Shown: positions 5,692-7,288 of the stretch, piece after piece | How positions within the stretch are numbered: position 1 is the first letter of the stretch | Layout of the letters: each line of letters begins with the position of its first letter | Assembly (NCBI GenBank): GCA_011523485.1 | Contig: WTGR01000763.1 | Location: 1-7,288, forward strand | Direction: 5' to 3' | Length of the DNA: 7,288 bases | From: Acidobacteriota bacterium | Lineage (GTDB): Bacteria; Acidobacteriota; Vicinamibacteria; Vicinamibacterales; UBA8438 | Translations under genes and position numbers: made by a program | Notes under the pieces: generated by a model | Told to the model about the DNA's origin: nothing | Database searches by the model: none | The model's input: the letters and a program-made list of their open reading frames with translations, nothing else

Positions 5692-6741
5692 GTGCCGCCT
5701 TCGAGAAGCAAGTGGGTCGCGCCGGCGTTCAGCCGTGGAGAGGTCAACCGGGCCGGCAGCCTCCTGGCTCGGAACGGCGTCGACGCCGACGTGCTGGCAA
5801 TCGGTCACGCACTCGATGTGCTCAACAACTGGCGTTCGTCGCACAGCTTCCCGCTGAATGCGCTGCAGATGGCGCTGAGGAAACGATCCGCCTCGGTTTG
5901 CGAGGCGCCGATCGTTGCCCAGCGCCTGAAGCGGGTGCCCTCCATCATCCAGAAGCTGCGTCGAATTCCGCGGATGAACCTCGCCCGGATGCAGGACATC
6001 GGCGGCGCCAGGGCTGTGCTGCCCACCATGGCGCACGTGGACAGGTTGAGGGATGTCTATCGCGATCGCAGAGCGAGACATCAGCTCGCGGGAGAGAGGG
6101 ACTACGTCCGACATCCCAAGGAGTCCGGCTACAGAAGCATCCACCTGATCTATCGCTATCACAGCGACAGGAACGACATGTACAACGGTCTGCAGATCGA
6201 GCTTCAACTGCGGACGCGCTTGCAGCATGCCTGGGCGACGGCTGTGGAAACCGTGGGGACATTCCTCGGGCAGTCGCTGAAGTCCAGTCAGGGGCGAGAG
6301 GACTGGCTGCGGTTTCTCAAGCTGATCGGTTCCGGATTCGCGCTGGCCGAAGGTGGACCGCTAGCGGGCGATGTACCGGCCGATTCGGGCGCTCTCATGA
6401 CCGAGATCAGGAACGCTGCTACAGGTCTCCGGGTCAAGGAGAGGCTCGAAGCATTTCGTTACGCACTGAAGGAAGTCGGGCTCAAGGAGTTGCACGGCTA
6501 CAGGTACTTCCTGCTCGTCCTCCGGCCGGAAGAGGAATCACTGAGGATCTCGGGCTTTCGTGACGGCGAGCTGACGAAGGCTACCGAAGCCTACCTGACG
6601 CAGGAAAAGAACCTCGCGAACACGGCGGGAGACACCGTGCTCGTGTCGTCCGATTCCCTCGAATCCCTCCGGCGCGCCTTCCCCAACTACTTCCTGGACA
6701 CCCGCACGTTCGTCGAGGAGATGGATCGCCTGCTGGCCTGA
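5692..6741 (+). CDS. RelA/SpoT-domain nucleotide pyrophosphotransferase without hydrolase domain
   Basis: A protein of about 349 residues with a single RelA/SpoT synthetase domain, which transfers pyrophosphate from ATP to GDP/GTP (making (p)ppGpp) or, in toxin-type relatives, to other nucleotides or tRNA. From the GTG start, residues 42-64 read DVLNNWRSSHSFPLNALQMALRK in part. The synthetase core follows: QRLKRVPSIIQKLRR (77-91), MQDIGGARAVL (100-110, Asp102 as metal ligand), PKESGYRSIHLIYRYHS (142-158), and GLQIELQLRTRLQHAWATAVE (166-186, with catalytic Glu170). These match the key RelA/SpoT motifs, and no HD hydrolase, TGS or ACT domain is present. Residues about 205-349 form an extension ending with YFLLVLRP and FPNYFLDTRTFVEEM. 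The start is uncertain: GTG 5692 gives the family-like N-terminus, while TTG 5683 or TTG 5623 would add 3 or 23 residues; no good ribosome binding site decides it. GC is about 62% against about 73% in the kinase gene, with many AGA/AGG arginine codons, suggesting transfer. It is probably transcribed alone. Confidence 0.88.
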   Translation: MPPSRSKWVAPAFSRGEVNRAGSLLARNGVDADVLAIGHALDVLNNWRSSHSFPLNALQMALRKRSASVCEAPIVAQRLKRVPSIIQKLRRIPRMNLARMQDIGGARAVLPTMAHVDRLRDVYRDRRARHQLAGERDYVRHPKESGYRSIHLIYRYHSDRNDMYNGLQIELQLRTRLQHAWATAVETVGTFLGQSLKSSQGREDWLRFLKLIGSGFALAEGGPLAGDVPADSGALMTEIRNAATGLRVKERLEAFRYALKEVGLKELHGYRYFLLVLRPEEESLRISGFRDGELTKATEAYLTQEKNLANTAGDTVLVSSDSLESLRRAFPNYFLDTRTFVEEMDRLLA

Positions 6742-6742
6742 G

Positions 6743-7288
6743 TCACATCCGCCACATCACCCACAACTGCGCCACGTTGTCGCCGCCGGCGACGCCCAGC
6801 TTGTTCCCCCAGTACTGGTACTCCACGCCGAGGAAAAGCTGGTTGGCGTGGCCGGTCAGCGCCTTGCCGACGTCCCAGCCGAGCTGCGGCTGCGCGAGCA
6901 GCGACGGCTTCACGGCACGGCCCAGCTCGTTGGTCGTCGCGCCCATGAACTTCGTGTGACCGGTGAACAGGAACGAGTGGCGGCCCACGTCGAACCCGGC
7001 GCCCCAGTTGACGTCGAACACGAAGCCGGCGTCCGTCCGCGGCGCCCCACCCCCGGCGACGCCGCTGCCTTTGTCGATAGCGATTCCGAAGTCGGTGTTG
7101 AGGAAGAAGAAACCGGGCACGCTCCACGACAGCCGCCCGCCGGGCACGTAGCGGAAGATGTTGGCGTCGCTCCCGAAGTTGAAGCCGCTGATGATGGCCA
7201 CGTCCCGGACCGGACCGGCGCCGATCCTGCGGTTCGAGACCCGGCCGAGACTCAGCGTCGGATACCACTCGCCGTAGTAGCTCTTCTC
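6743..7288 (-). CDS. Tsx/OmpK-like outer-membrane channel protein, C-terminal part
   Basis: The last 181 residues of a beta-barrel protein; the open frame runs through the right edge, so the GTG at 7201 is an internal codon rather than the start. The visible part shows alternating short amphipathic strands rich in Gly and aromatic residues. It resembles the nucleoside-specific channel (Tsx/OmpK) family in EWYPTLSLGR (7-16), GPVRDVAIISGFNFG (25-39), LSWSVPGFFFLNTDFG (53-68), LLAQPQLGWDVGKAL (130-144) and LFLGVEYQYWGNKLGVAGGD (151-170). Such proteins form passive outer-membrane pores for nucleosides or other small solutes; substrate specificity here is unknown. The protein ends VMWRM rather than in the usual C-terminal Phe or Trp. 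The stop lies one base from the stop of the convergent RelA/SpoT-type gene. GC returns to about 70% here. An unrelated porin-like barrel is the main alternative. Confidence 0.65.
   Translation of the reverse strand, partial: EKSYYGEWYPTLSLGRVSNRRIGAGPVRDVAIISGFNFGSDANIFRYVPGGRLSWSVPGFFFLNTDFGIAIDKGSGVAGGGAPRTDAGFVFDVNWGAGFDVGRHSFLFTGHTKFMGATTNELGRAVKPSLLAQPQLGWDVGKALTGHANQLFLGVEYQYWGNKLGVAGGDNVAQLWVMWRM

Noticed and set aside
4145..5857. 570-codon plus-strand frame across the amidohydrolase and the next gap
   Set aside because: Antisense to a complete amidohydrolase; the composition is typical of GC-driven open frames and no domain is recognisable.
5118..6563. 481-codon plus-strand frame overlapping the amidohydrolase and the RelA/SpoT-type gene
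   Set aside because: No motifs, and it overlaps two well-supported genes; the RelA/SpoT frame carries the catalytic signatures.
7199..7201. GTG as the start of the channel gene
   Set aside because: The frame stays open to the window edge, and the 29 upstream codons continue the Tsx-like pattern (EWYPTLSLGR), so this GTG is internal.

Overview
This window looks like a piece of a very GC-rich (about 70% or more) Gram-negative chromosome. It most resembles an Acidobacteriota member of the Vicinamibacteria type, although that assignment is inferred. The reasons are the adjacent TIGR02999-type ECF sigma factor and Ser/Thr kinase, the kinase's N-terminal module of a style common in that phylum, lipoprotein hydrolases (sulfatase, amidohydrolase), a signal-peptide-bearing aldolase-like protein, and an outer-membrane channel protein. 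No RNA genes, mobile elements or CRISPR arrays are visible, and no stretch longer than about 220 bases lacks a gene.

Layout. (1) Bases 1-202, minus strand: the first 67 codons of an exported HpcH/HpaI-aldolase-like protein, running off the left edge. (2) Bases 363-4072, plus strand: a possible three-gene unit made of a lipoprotein sulfatase, a 40-nt gap, an ECF sigma factor, and a membrane-anchored Ser/Thr protein kinase whose start codon lies inside the sigma gene (11-nt overlap). (3) Bases 4178-5470, minus strand, convergent with the kinase: a lipoprotein amidohydrolase of the imidazolonepropionase/prolidase-like group, with inverted repeats in the convergent gap. (4) Bases 5692-6741, plus strand: a single-domain RelA/SpoT-type nucleotide pyrophosphotransferase with a long C-terminal extension and clearly lower GC than its neighbours. 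(5) Bases 6743-7288, minus strand: the C-terminal 181 residues of a Tsx/OmpK-like outer-membrane channel, running off the right edge and ending one base from the RelA/SpoT gene.

How they may work together. The sigma factor and kinase look like a phosphorylation-controlled transcription switch: no anti-sigma gene is present, the kinase occupies the usual anti-sigma position, and the acidic core-binding motif of sigma region 2.2 is replaced by a stretch containing threonines. The sulfatase just upstream may be co-transcribed with them. The amidohydrolase, aldolase-like protein and Tsx-like channel suggest periplasmic or outer-membrane scavenging of organic compounds, but nothing in the sequence ties them into one pathway. 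The RelA/SpoT-type gene looks like a later arrival, and is either a small alarmone synthetase or a toxin-type relative.
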